Origin: Onchocerca volvulus
Lineage: Eukaryota > Nematoda > Chromadorea > Rhabditida > Onchocercidae
Assembly (NCBI GenBank): GCA_000499405.2
Contig: HG738138.1
Span: 12,277,208 to 12,341,207 of the forward strand
DNA: 64,000 nt
Direction: 5' to 3'
The notes beneath the pieces were generated by a model that had not been told where the DNA came from, did not search any database, and was given only the letters and a program-made list of their open reading frames with translations. How positions within the stretch are numbered: position 1 is the stretch's first letter; each line of letters starts with the position of its first letter. Of this stretch, positions 14,601 to 24,099 are shown in pieces. Made by a program: the position numbers and the translations under genes.

Positions 14601-16699
14601 GCGCTGAACTCACACATTTCAAAATACCGAAGAGGAAAAGTTGAAAATATTTTAGAACTTAAAACTATTAAGAGAACGAACATCAGGCGTTATAAGACTC
14701 GCGGCTGCTAGATCTTCTTTCAGACCAAGTAAATCCTCTTCCAATGACGGAAACTGTCGCAGTGATTCGACAGCATCGTCCAGTATGCCCGAACGAGAAA
14801 GGGTTTTCAGTGCCTGGAAACTATATAATAAAAAAAAAAAAAAAAAGGCGATGAAGAAGAAAGGGGAGTAATAGGTAAAAAAAATAATAAGTTACACTTT
14901 TAGGCTACTTATATTTCATTCCCAATCAAACAATTCTCACTGCAACGTTAAATATTTTAAGTCATCTTCCTTTATTTGCTAGAGCATTAAAATAAGTTGG
15001 AAAGAAATTTTGATGAAAACCTCAGCATCTTCAGAGGTAAATGGAATTTGCTGACTAGGAGACAATTGCGTATTTTGAAGGGCCGTTGCAATATCATAGG
15101 CTTTCTCAACTTGCGCGCTATCAATACATAAATCCTCCTTCATTTCACCAACACATGCTGTAGCACCAAATTTGGCACAAAATCGAGGAAATTGTTGAGC
15201 AGCACTCATTGTTAACCACTGCAAAGAAAGAAATATACATCAACAAAGTTTGTTTTTATTATCGACAAAAATTCGAACAAAAAGTTACAAAAGAAATTTT
15301 CGAGATTAAAAAACAAACTTGAGACGAAAAAATTAGTAGAAAACTAATTATGCTGTAGGAGAAATTATTCGAAAATTTGCGCAAGTATTAAGGCAGTTTG
15401 CGCACAGATGCACTAGTAGCAAAAACAATTTTAGCAGATTCCTAAACAGATTTAAATTTCGGAAACATGACCAAAAGTAACCATACAATCCATACCGTAG
15501 ATAAGTTCTTATTACTCAAATGAAATAAAAGACATGACATCCTGTTAATGTTCACAATCCTAACACAATCATTTCTGTACAATGATTTAATACAGCTGCA
15601 TGTCCAGTACAGGTTATAAGCCTGCCTTAGGGCTTGCGTTACATCTTGTCATTGCTTCTATGTGTGATATATAATATCTGAAGCCCGCCGAAAGATCATT
15701 TTCTTTCTCTCGGATATTCGTATTAGATTATATCTAACGGCAATCGGCAAAATGAACACGTGATCTACAAGAGACTTCCATCGTGAACATATCGTCGTGA
15801 TCATGACGATATTTCATGTCATTTAAAAATACAACAATGACTTTAAATGGAATTTACTGAAATTCTTCTAAAATAACCTTATGTAGCGAGGCGGAGGCAG
15901 CTATTCCAGCGGAATAGAGTTGTTGAAAAAGCTGCTTTTGTTCCCTTATTTCCATATCAGCTACATCCGGTAGTAATGGAAGGAAGGGTTCTAGTTCACC
16001 TGGAATACTGGCAATTTCCCAATTTTACTGAACTAACTAACTGAATTTATTCATAAGTTAATTATCAGAATAAAGCCATCTGCACGAGTCTGTGGGACTG
16101 AATCGTTCGGGGAATACTCCAGGGAATAGGATGAAAAGATGTCTTGGGATCAAACGATCACTTACTCATGATTCGCACACGGGCCGGTCTTTTTGCATTC
16201 AAAATGCGCATTTTTGACGGAGCACTTGTGCCTGCAGCTACTGCTTTCTCATTTTTCTGAAAATTATAAATCGAGTTAAATCAACTGGTTGAAACAAAAA
16301 TTATGCCCAAAAAGAAAAAAAAAAAAAAGGAGAAGGAAAGCAAGAGATCAAAAAGAAAACATGATAGTTTTTTCTACGGTCGAACAACTGTTTTAGTTCT
16401 TTTTAATGATTTCTGAATAAATCATTGTTCTCGCTTGAATCTTGTCACCAAATCTGGTTTAATTTTATCATTTCGATCATTCGATAGCTCGATATCGATG
16501 AAAAAACAAATCTATGACTAATCTCATAGATCCAATAAATTCCTCACAATTTAATTCTTAAAATTAACTTTGTAAATGAGCAGTTTAGTGTAAAATATAC
16601 ACTTCCAAAGTGCAAGATCACCCGCTTGTTTTATAAAGAAATCCAAGAAAAATATTAGACCTTAGTAGATGAGTTCATTAATACGTTATCCGAATTCAT
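1356..16699 (-). CDS. mask: MASK/ANKHD1 homologue: ankyrin-repeat, KH-domain protein (3' end off window)
   Basis: Large cytoplasmic or nuclear scaffold. In animals MASK/ANKHD1 works with Hippo-pathway Yorkie/YAP and RNA-binding partners. Exons on the minus strand, 5' to 3': 16661-16699, 16166-16256, 15878-15999, 15021-15218, 14682-14813, 14242-14454, 13766-13865, 13481-13590, 13222-13309, 12925-13007, 12329-12565, 12024-12116, 11845-11945, 11300-11438, 11084-11188, 10637-10732, 10315-10434, 10060-10225, 9471-9855, 8917-9127, 8303-8448, 7507-7666, 6742-6913, 6505-6626, 5770-5909, 5245-5391, 4947-5102, 4217-4417, 3806-3991, 3453-3617, 3209-3292, 2539-2652, 2339-2421, 2169-2238, 1946-2038, 1536-1685, 1356-1453. 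Phases agree at nearly every junction. Exceptions are 10060/9471, which do not join in phase, and 1946/1536, where a small exon or another donor is needed. The order of two ankyrin blocks, a lysine-rich stretch and a pre-KH segment matches ANKHD1. KH exons are expected before position 1. Confidence 0.95.
3209..5909 (-). other. mask: MASK ankyrin block 2
   Basis: Eight exons encode the second ankyrin block, opening with DMQTESNHDTALTLAATGGH and ending near HVQQFPSDTDCYRFISTISE. This is the best conserved part of the gene: segments such as VSDYTPLSLAASGGYVDIV, INSRTGSK, IETNRNTALTLACFQGR and PVPTSRDTALTIAADKGHH closely resemble ANKHD1. The family has about 10 repeats here. Most junctions are phase 0, so exon edges tend to fall at the same place within the repeat unit. 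Purifying selection is inferred from the conservation. Confidence 0.95.
6505..9855 (-). other. mask: MASK inter-ankyrin linker
   Basis: Six exons of low conservation link the two ankyrin blocks. The first (9471-9855) holds a heptad-like segment (NLYESQVLLIEKFEVARRTV), then Met- and Ala-rich sequence (GMIAGMAAMAAQ). The next carries a conserved-looking segment, LPNDHLFAQIAEKALRGTFA. The rest is Ser/Pro/Gln-rich, including PAPPPPVMNANLPH. In ANKHD1 the corresponding linker has a coiled coil and Gln-rich sequence. The exon at 6505-6626 ends with AG|GCAAGC, a GC-type donor that fits the phase of the next exon. A small exon between 9856 and 10059 may be missing from this model. Confidence 0.75.
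7715..8223 (+). mobile_element. Degenerate mariner-family element in a MASK intron
   Basis: The left end starts TTAGATTGGCGTAAAAGTAA and the right end is the complement of TTAGGTTGGTGCAAAACTGA. These are imperfect terminal inverted repeats of mariner type, each flanked by a TA dinucleotide (7713-7714 and 8224-8225), the target mariner duplicates. Inside, on the plus strand near 7915-7952, is ILHHENARPHV, resembling the mariner transposase motif HDNARPHV. A degraded C-terminal stretch follows (FFWKNASQKFIESRSMEFYA). At about 509 bp with stops and shifts it is internally deleted and inactive. It lies opposite in orientation to the host gene, between exons 7507-7666 and 8303-8448. Confidence 0.85.
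10060..13865 (-). other. mask: MASK ankyrin block 1
   Basis: Twelve exons encode a continuous run of about 33-residue ankyrin repeats with TPLMEA, ALTLAA and VVxLLLxxGA signatures, for example TALMEASMDGHYEVAKLLLD and SFESPLTLAACGGHPDL. The order follows the first ankyrin block of ANKHD1, which has about 15 repeats. Two exon joins are notable. The 13481-13590 exon ends at a GC rather than a GT donor. The 12925-13007 exon has two in-frame donors 9 nt apart. The block ends at DGVTCMIEASRNGHTRVAET, matching the last repeat of the family's first block. Confidence 0.92.
14242..16699 (-). other. mask: MASK N-terminal region before the ankyrin repeats
   Basis: Six coding exons. The first gives MNSDNVLMNSSTK and joins in phase to KNEKAVAAGTSAPSK. 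Later exons give predicted helical segments (ELEPFLPLLPDVADMEIREQ; ALKTLSRSGILDDAVESLRQ), followed by an acidic Ser/Asp/Glu stretch (STDDESLELNISEDESEDN) that runs into the first ankyrin-like unit (DMLLNLAVSAGYLDL). ANKHD1 has a similar acidic N-terminal region before its first repeat, though the residues are not closely conserved. The ATG at 16697-16699 is chosen because a strong 3' splice signal lies 19 nt upstream and the frame joins all later exons. Confidence 0.8.
15789..15812. repeat. Short palindrome in a MASK intron
   Basis: The 24-nt sequence reads ATATCGTC...GACGATAT around a TGATCA core and is self-complementary at 22 of 24 positions. It lies in a slightly GC-richer part (about 15600-15810) of the 659-nt intron between exons 15878-15999 and 15021-15218. 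It may be the centre of a decayed fold-back element. Confidence 0.6.
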
Positions 16700-16720
16700 T
16701 AAGGCAAGTAAACGCGACCT
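16700..16720 (-). promoter_or_regulatory. Probable spliced-leader acceptor of MASK
   Basis: On the minus strand ATATTTCAG ends at 16719, leaving a 19-nt leader (16700-16718) before the ATG. An AG acceptor this close to a start codon, with no coding exon before it, is typical of nematode trans-splicing. A cis-spliced untranslated exon upstream is the alternative. Confidence 0.55.
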
Positions 16721-18000
16721 GAAATATTCAATTAAGATGTAAGGGAATCAAATTATAATTCCGATAACACTAGTATCTCCAAAAAGATTGGCGCAATCGG
16801 CCTACAGCTATAGCAAAAATAGAGATATCTGTCGAAAAAAACCGAATTTTGGCATAAATATGTACAAATAATCAAAGTACTGCATTGTAAAAAAAGAAAT
16901 TCCCACAAATCATCACTTATAGTGAATATAAATGAGTGTTACGATCTGATATCTAATTCTCATTTTGTAGATTTCCTAGCTTTATTTTCAACAGTAAAAT
17001 ATCGTAGACTCATGTTAATGTTCCGATCTTATAAGCACACCATGTACCATGTCTAGAATGTTGAAAGCAATTCCACTATAAAAGGTTATGTTATCTGCCA
17101 CATCTTTTGACCCGTACAATTCTTTAACTCGATTTTACCCTGCGATTCTTCTTTCATTATTTTTTACCATTAATACCTTACTTCAATCTTTCATTAAACT
17201 TTACCAATTTTTAAATCCAAATCCATAAAACAAAAAACACTCAAGCTACCGATCGATATTCATTATTCATCTATAAATTGTTTGTAATGTATTTGAGCAA
17301 TAAACTAAGTCACAACAAAGCCTTTATCACGTAACAAATTCATCTACACAGTCAACCAATCTCCAAGTTCTCCAAACAAAAAAAAAAAATTTCACGACAA
17401 TACCTAAGATGGTATTTGTCCAACATAACTGTCTAACACTTATCTAAGGATTAGCCGTCTGTTTGTGTAAATCCAAATATACGTAGAAAAATTAAATGGG
17501 AAATTTCAGAATATACAAATTTAGGAAACCATCCAACAATTCGTACTAGACATTGAGTGCTCTGTAAATTAATTAGGCCATCTATTCTTGAACAAGATTT
17601 TTAATTCAATGGAAATCATTCCTCAAATAAAATGAGGAAATCCTTTAAACTTGATGTGTCGCTGAAGATTTCGAGAAAAATATCCATAACGTCACTTAAT
17701 TCATTCATGTCTTTCAGAAGGAAAAATCAAGGAGGGAGGGATTGGAAGGAAGTACGGTGAGCATCTTTATAATTCCAGCTATGAAAGGCACAGTCAAATT
17801 GCGAGCCAATATCATTTCTGATCACTTATGTAAATTAATATCATTAGATGGATAAATAATACTTCTATTCATTTGCAAACATATGAACATATATATATAT
17901 ATGTTCATGTAAACACATATACATATATCATATATTCACATACATATACACGTTTATACATGTGCACACGTACGCTCACGTACACACGTACGGACACACA
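16721..18000. other. Upstream region of MASK, no gene recognised
   Basis: AT-rich non-coding sequence. An A-rich and pyrimidine-mixed stretch runs through 17000-17400. From about 17880 it passes into a TA/CA/CG dinucleotide-like repeat. The MASK promoter is expected here or in the GC-richer island that follows, but no core element can be assigned by eye. Confidence 0.5.
17881..18000. repeat. Degenerate alternating purine-pyrimidine repeat
   Basis: A (TA)n core is flanked by ATATGAAC and GTTCATG, which form a small palindrome. It grades into CACATATACATATA and then ACACGTACGCTCACGTACAC. The strictly alternating pattern could adopt left-handed or cruciform DNA. It lies just beside the GC-richer island. 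Confidence 0.7.
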
Positions 18001-18029
18001 AAACAAGCACAATTTAATCGCCTAATTTT

Positions 18030-18430
18030 ATGTCGATGTTTCGCCACTTGCCGGCAAGAGAGCTGCAACACATCACGTCGATTACGGTAGGCGAAGGGAC
18101 GCGCGGTAATGAAAAAAGGTGCCGACGTCGGTTTTCAGCTATTTGCCACGTTTGTTGAATGGGTTGGGACGTTTGGTCTTCGACTTGACTTTGCCCTTAG
18201 TTTCTTCTTATCAGTTATGCAGTTCACACTTAATATATTTGATGTATGGGTCCGATTGGCGTCCCTTGCTAGCTTTTTTTTTTCGCGAAATTCCATCATG
18301 CTGTTTCGTATGTTCTCTAAATTTTTAGAATTAATTTTTATTTCATCTTTAAAAATATATCCGTTATATACATTTAATTCCTTTTCAGGGCTTTTGAAAA
18401 TTATGGATAACACAATTAGAGGCTAAAGAA
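18030..18430. other. GC-richer island with overlapping short ORFs on both strands
   Basis: Between about 18030 and 18280 the base composition is clearly richer in G and C, with several CpG-containing words (GCCGACGTCGG, GGACGCGCGG). Open frames of 105 codons (plus, 18109-18426) and 92 codons (minus, 18135-18413) overlap here, but neither resembles a known family. It could be the MASK promoter or an untranslated first exon, or a fragment of a foreign or mobile sequence. No function is assigned. Confidence 0.35.
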
Positions 18431-20450
18431 CAAATAATTTTAGTTCTGGTCATCTCAGTGTTGACCATAACAAAAATGATCGTTTTTTAGAAAAAAGAGA
18501 ATTTTAATAAAAGGAATTCCCACTTGAAAAGAATCAAGCATGCGGCTTACACTTTAGTAAGTTTAATTCTATATATGTATTTTTATCGTGAAGCATTTCT
18601 TATTTGGAATTAAGTACGTCAAGAGTAATTTTGTCAAATTTTCCATCATTCATACCTTATTGTTGCAATAACACTGATTTCTGTTTAAATTAGAGGAAGT
18701 AAAATAATAGGATTTGAAAAGTTTTCTACTAAAAAAGTACTGTTTTCAATTTAGATAAATCTATCTACTAAGTTCCGCATGGCAACTATATAAAATCGAA
18801 GGTTTTGAAATATAAGGAACCAGTGATTTCCTTAAAGTTTCCTCATCTGTTTTACCACGATTTTATCAAATTTACGACTTTTTTTTTTTTGTCAGTAAGA
18901 TGAATAGTTTTCAAACTGTTTTAATAACCCAGTGATTCGAGCGAACCAATGCTCAATGCTTCAGGTATTTATCATCATTTTGGTGACACGTTCATCATTG
19001 AAGACCATAAATCTGGAATTCATTATTTACAGTCCGAATGTGAGCTTATTCTCTAGACAATAAAAGATGTCATTCTGAAAATGATTAAATAAAATCTGAT
19101 AAGAAAAATGAAAAATCAGATTTGCAATGAGGCAGTTACTCTTCCACTTGACGAAAAGTCTCTTTGATGGTCGCATTGTGAAATCTGTACACATGTGCAC
19201 TCCATCTGAGCACGTACACGTACATGTCCCGTTTGTACATGTGCATATGTACACATTTGCATCATCCGTACACGTGCGTCTGTACACCTACACATGTACG
19301 CATATGCACCTGGCCTCCACACCTAGTCTGACATCTACACATTCACGTTTCACATGCTTTGTACGTGCTCATTTACACGTTTGCATCTCGTATACAGTCT
19401 GGACCATCATCAGTACGCGCATGCACGGACATTAAAATTCTTATACTTTATTCTTTTTTATTGCAGTTTATTGCGCAAACTTTGATGAAATCTGTAAGTT
19501 CGATATAAATTCTAGATTCTGAATATTCTAATTTTAAAAAATTGGAATTATATTTGAAAATATTGTCTGTTATCGTACTTGACAAATATGGTCATCTTTT
19601 GTGAAACTAACTGTGTCAGCTGTGTACACCTTTAGATTCGAGAATTCTTACATCGTCGAAAGGCGGAAATTTTTTGAATAATTTTGTTTATAAGGCAAAA
19701 CTGACGATGTCAAATGCAACATGCTGATGAAAAGTCCTTGAATGATATCTAAGGACTGACGAATCCGCATAAATGTCTAAAGAAACCACTTATTTGGCGT
19801 TATTGGACCAGCATGATAAGCTTTTCATCTTAATAATAAAAGTCAGTTCTTGAAGCATAATTAGTTCATAAAGGACATTGAGGTAATTGAAATGTCGGAG
19901 TGTATCATTTGGCTTTTTTTAGTCACAGTCTTTCATTTATTTGAGGGAATGAATAAAAATTTTCCTTGTAGTTTGCCGAGTTGAAGTTTTTTTTTAATGA
20001 TCATGTAGAATCTAATCATTAAAATTCCTTGTCACCACCGTCATAGGTAGCGTACGAACAAGTCTGTCTGAATTAAGCAGTTCTGATTCGTAGATTCATT
20101 TGTTTTCATTCATAAAATTCTGAAATCCTACTTTGAAGAAAATCTAATTTTTGTAACTTCGTAAATGATTTATTATGAATGATTTGTTCATACAAATTTT
20201 GTATAAAAAAAATTGATACAGTAACATTCGTTTTTTTTTTCTCTTGCAACCAATAAAATAGAATTATTGAATTTTCAGTCTGTATTGGAATGATTCCAGT
20301 GATCAGTCGAAAAAGTTGTGAACAAAACTTGGCAAATAACATCAATAGTATAGATTTCATGTCAGTCCTAATTGTATCATCCTACAGTAATGAAAGAAAA
20401 AAAGTGAAAATATGAAAAAGAAAAAACATTGATGCAAAAAGATTGTAATT
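18431..20450. other. Non-coding spacer
   Basis: Apart from the repeat at 19180-19435 I see AT-rich sequence with short T tracts and no frame with coding character. Open frames of 80-100 codons here (for example minus 20106-20360) are low in complexity. Confidence 0.5.
19180..19435. repeat. Degenerate GTACACGTGCATATGTAC-type repeat
   Basis: About 250 bp made of imperfect units such as GTACACATGTGCAC, CACGTACACGTACATG and TGTACATGTGCATATG. Purines and pyrimidines alternate almost throughout, and many units are self-complementary. The same sequence style occurs at 17881-18000, so the two tracts may share an origin. Short ORFs reading Cys/Thr or His/Val repeats here are products of the repeat. 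Confidence 0.75.
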
Positions 20451-20579
20451 ATTATGATTAGGTTACCACATCTTTAAGAAAGACCTTAGCAAACAATACA
20501 CTTGATGAGAAATCAATTTGTTTATGCTTAAAGCGTAAAAATCTGCACTTTGAGTTTCGAGAGCTCCTGAGAAGTATTT

Positions 20580-20780
20580 TCTGCATCTTGCTAATTACGG
20601 GAACATTTTTCATGCAAACTCGTGGTCTAGCATTTTCATTGCGTGATGATGAATTGAGGCTTCTGTTGATGCCGGCTAGAATCGGCGCAGTTTTCGGTGT
20701 TTCATCAAACTGTTCGACATACTTCGCAGTGAAGCGATTTTACCGGGATTCAGAAAATCGTTGCGGAAAAAAGACTAGCA
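20580..20780 (-). mobile_element. Fragment related to the mariner element at 7.7-8.2 kb
   Basis: On the minus strand near 20660-20682 the sequence ATCAACAGAAGCCTCAATTC is identical over 20 nt to the mariner copy at about 7908-7927. The match continues with indels through the codons of the NARPH region. The copy is more decayed and no terminal repeats were recognised, although TTAGGTT at about 20459 could be a remnant end. The plus-strand ORF at 20588-20785 is a shadow of this fragment. Confidence 0.55.
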
Positions 20781-20899
20781 ATTAAATCATCGCGTAACAA
20801 TCACTCAATCTTTTTCGGCTTTAGAAGATACATTTAAAACTTCGGCGTCCGATCATGAAGATCATCATCGGCACATATCAAATCTCAGCTTACTTACAG

Positions 20900-23800
20900 A
20901 CTCTGGAAATTATGTTTCGTTCTGCTTTAAAACTTTTCGAGATTGTTATCTTCAACTTTTCTTTTTTTTTTTTTTTTCCATTTCTTAATTTATTACACAT
21001 GTGTCTTGTTGGAGAACCCCTTTTTTGGTAAATTTTTTTGGCACATATATGATTGTTTAGTTTTTATTTTATTTTATAATGCTTTTTTGTTTTGACATTT
21101 AAAACAAACATATATTTGGCTTAGAGATTTGGCAATAAGACAGATTCGAAAAAAAAAGTAATGAGCTAACAAAGAAAAAAAACAAAAACTAACAGCTAAT
21201 AAAATAAATATCAAACGATCATATTTAAAAATAGAAATAAAAAAGACAGAAAAAGTAAAAACATTTAAAGAAACAAACCTTTTGATTAAAAGTCAAAAAT
21301 TCTAAATTCTATTTTGATTAGGCGTTCAGTTTGAACTTTGCAGCAATATCTGTAGGAAGGCTTCGTGTCATAATCAGTTCTTTTTATTTTTGATAAAGCA
21401 TAAATCATTCATTGTCTGATATTATTATGGCCAAGATCTTCAGAATATTCTTCTAATTTTAATAAATTCATTCATTTCAATTTTAAAGTACTAATTTATA
21501 TTTCATACAAATGATATTATGAAATAGAGTAATTTGATGATCGATATTGTCAACTTTTTTCAAATTATATGTGTAACTCTAAATTTAACAACTGCTTAAT
21601 CATTTCAAAGAGTACTGCGCAGAAAATTCGAATATTTCCTGAACATCAATTTAATTATAATTTCCTATTATCTGTTGCCGAACAATTACATTTAAAGAAG
21701 CGATGTAATAACTTTGATATTTATGGAAAAAAAAATGCTAATAATTGTATGACTACTTCAATTTCAATTGATTCCGACTTTATTCAATTCAAAGCAGATG
21801 AAGATTTAGCGTAACATACAGTTGGTATTCAATTAACAAGAGGAAATTTGAATTTTTGAATAAAATTTAGAACAAGTGTGGCAATCAGTTTTATTTGATC
21901 AGAAAAATTTCTTTCTTCCTCAACTCTTTACCTCCCCAACAAAACTCAATTTTCATGTTTCCCTGGAAAGAAAAAGTCTTAGTTATTCTTGTGATTTGGA
22001 CAAGGTGCTCCATAAGATATTTCAGTAATTATTTATTTACATAAACTGTTTGTGCTGCAATGCAATTGAAATTGTTTTTCACTTCTAACTAAAACTTCAT
22101 TTTTAAATTAAATTTGTTTTATTTAGCTCTCCAACAGGAAATTCCTATTATACTTGTAGTCTTCAAACTAAATTCCATTCTATTTTGTTCCAGATAAAAT
22201 ACAGACCTGTTTTTTTTTTCTTTTTTTTTTTTTTTTGCTATTGCAAATTAAAAGTAAATTGGTAGGCACCAAATTTTGATTATGAAAACAGCAAAATTAA
22301 ATAATCAAAATATCGAAGAATTCTATCATAGTTAAGGAAATTTCCATCATCCTCAGAAAAAATTATCTACTGCAATTGAATGACTTTCTTTTTCGGAAAA
22401 ATTTTGAGGATTTCCTTATATCATTTTTCTTTGCCAACAATAATCTATGATAAATGATCTAATTGATTGAATCTTATATTATTTTTGACAAATTATGTCC
22501 CTTTATTTTCTGGAGAATTTGCTAATTAATTATTTGTCTGATTCTGAAGAAATTTGAATTTTCGCACCTCTTAATACCAGAAAAAAAAAGAAAAATCTCA
22601 GCAATAAGATTGTTTGTGTGTGAAGAGTAAAACAAAATTTTGCAATGATATTTAAAAATAAAAGAAAAAAGGCCCTCTTTTATTAAATCCGTTAATCTTC
22701 ACTTGTAGCTCAGAAATAAAATAGTCTTCCATCTTGTTTAAGGTATGTTATCCTTTCCGTTTGTTTTTTTATTTTTTGTTTTCTTTTTTCGTTTTTTTTT
22801 CTTTTTTTCCTTTTTTTTTTTGAAACGATACTACAAGAATTTTGAAATTAAAAAAAAAAAAAATTTTAACCTCTTTATTGAGAACAATTCAATTCCACTG
22901 CTTCTTTCCACATATCTAAGCTTAGCTTATATCTATTTCAAATTCCAATCATAAAGTTTTTAAGTCTTTTACATCCATCATTCATATTTCAAACTGATGC
23001 AGTATAGTCTTATATTATTCTTTCATTCCAGAAATATATTTTGTAATAAATAAAATGGGATATTGCTATCATTTATTCGAGTTCGTACAATTTTCTATCA
23101 AAAATTATAAGAAATGCTCTTCGAATAATGGCTTTTTCTCTTATTAATTTTCGAAATTATTGTCCCATTTTATAGTTCATCTCATCCACTTATCTTGAAT
23201 CCTTCAATATAGTACTTTGCAAATATGTTCTTAAATTTTTAATGCACATTTTGTGCACTTTGAATAGTCCCTTAATATTAAAATCATAAAATTTAAAATA
23301 AAAAAAAAATAGTTAATAAGAAATGCTACAGGGTAATCGATTATTTTTAGTCAAATTATAATAAATTGCAAAAGGCTAAATGAAGTAAAAATTGTTTAGA
23401 AGATATTATTAATAACTTTTAGTACAAATTTTATGCAATTTGAGTAGATTTTTTCAGAGCGTATGATAATGAGTACTATTATTAGTTGAGCAATATCAAA
23501 CAAAATGGTCAAGTCTAAAATTAAACACTTAGAAATTATTGGGCAGATTTATCGCATAACATTCAAATGATAACAAATCTTTGGAAAAGTAATGTATTGA
23601 TTGGTCTTTCGACTTTCAAAAATTACATGTTGTGATAAAAAGTTCATATTCGATTTAATTATTATTATTAATTATTAATTACTATTGTTAGCAATCACAA
23701 AAATAATAAGATAGTTAATGAAATTTTAGAAAAAGACAAAAAGATGTTTTAAAGAGCAAGGAAGAAAAATGAATGAGTATTAACAGCATCGTCTCATTAT

Positions 23801-24019
23801 CAAATTAAAAATTCCATTTTTTGGATTTTTTTTGCATTGGTTGTCAGGCATATTTATCTTCTTATTACATATTAAAATTAAAGTTAATTTCTAATTAAAT
23901 TGTGATTAGAAATTAGTCTTGAATTTTAATACTAAAATATATTTTTCATATTTTTTTAGTTTCAACAACAAAAACTTTCTACTTTCCTTCTTTCTTTTTT
24001 TTTTCCTTCATCTTTTTTT

Positions 24020-24099
<80 letters not shown>

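Noticed and set aside
19027..19435. Overlapping ORFs rich in Cys/Thr and His/Val
   Set aside because: They are translations of the degenerate GTACACGTGC-type repeat on both strands.
20588..20785. 65-codon plus-strand ORF
   Set aside because: The opposite strand matches the mariner copy at 7.9 kb, so this is a shadow of a transposon fragment.
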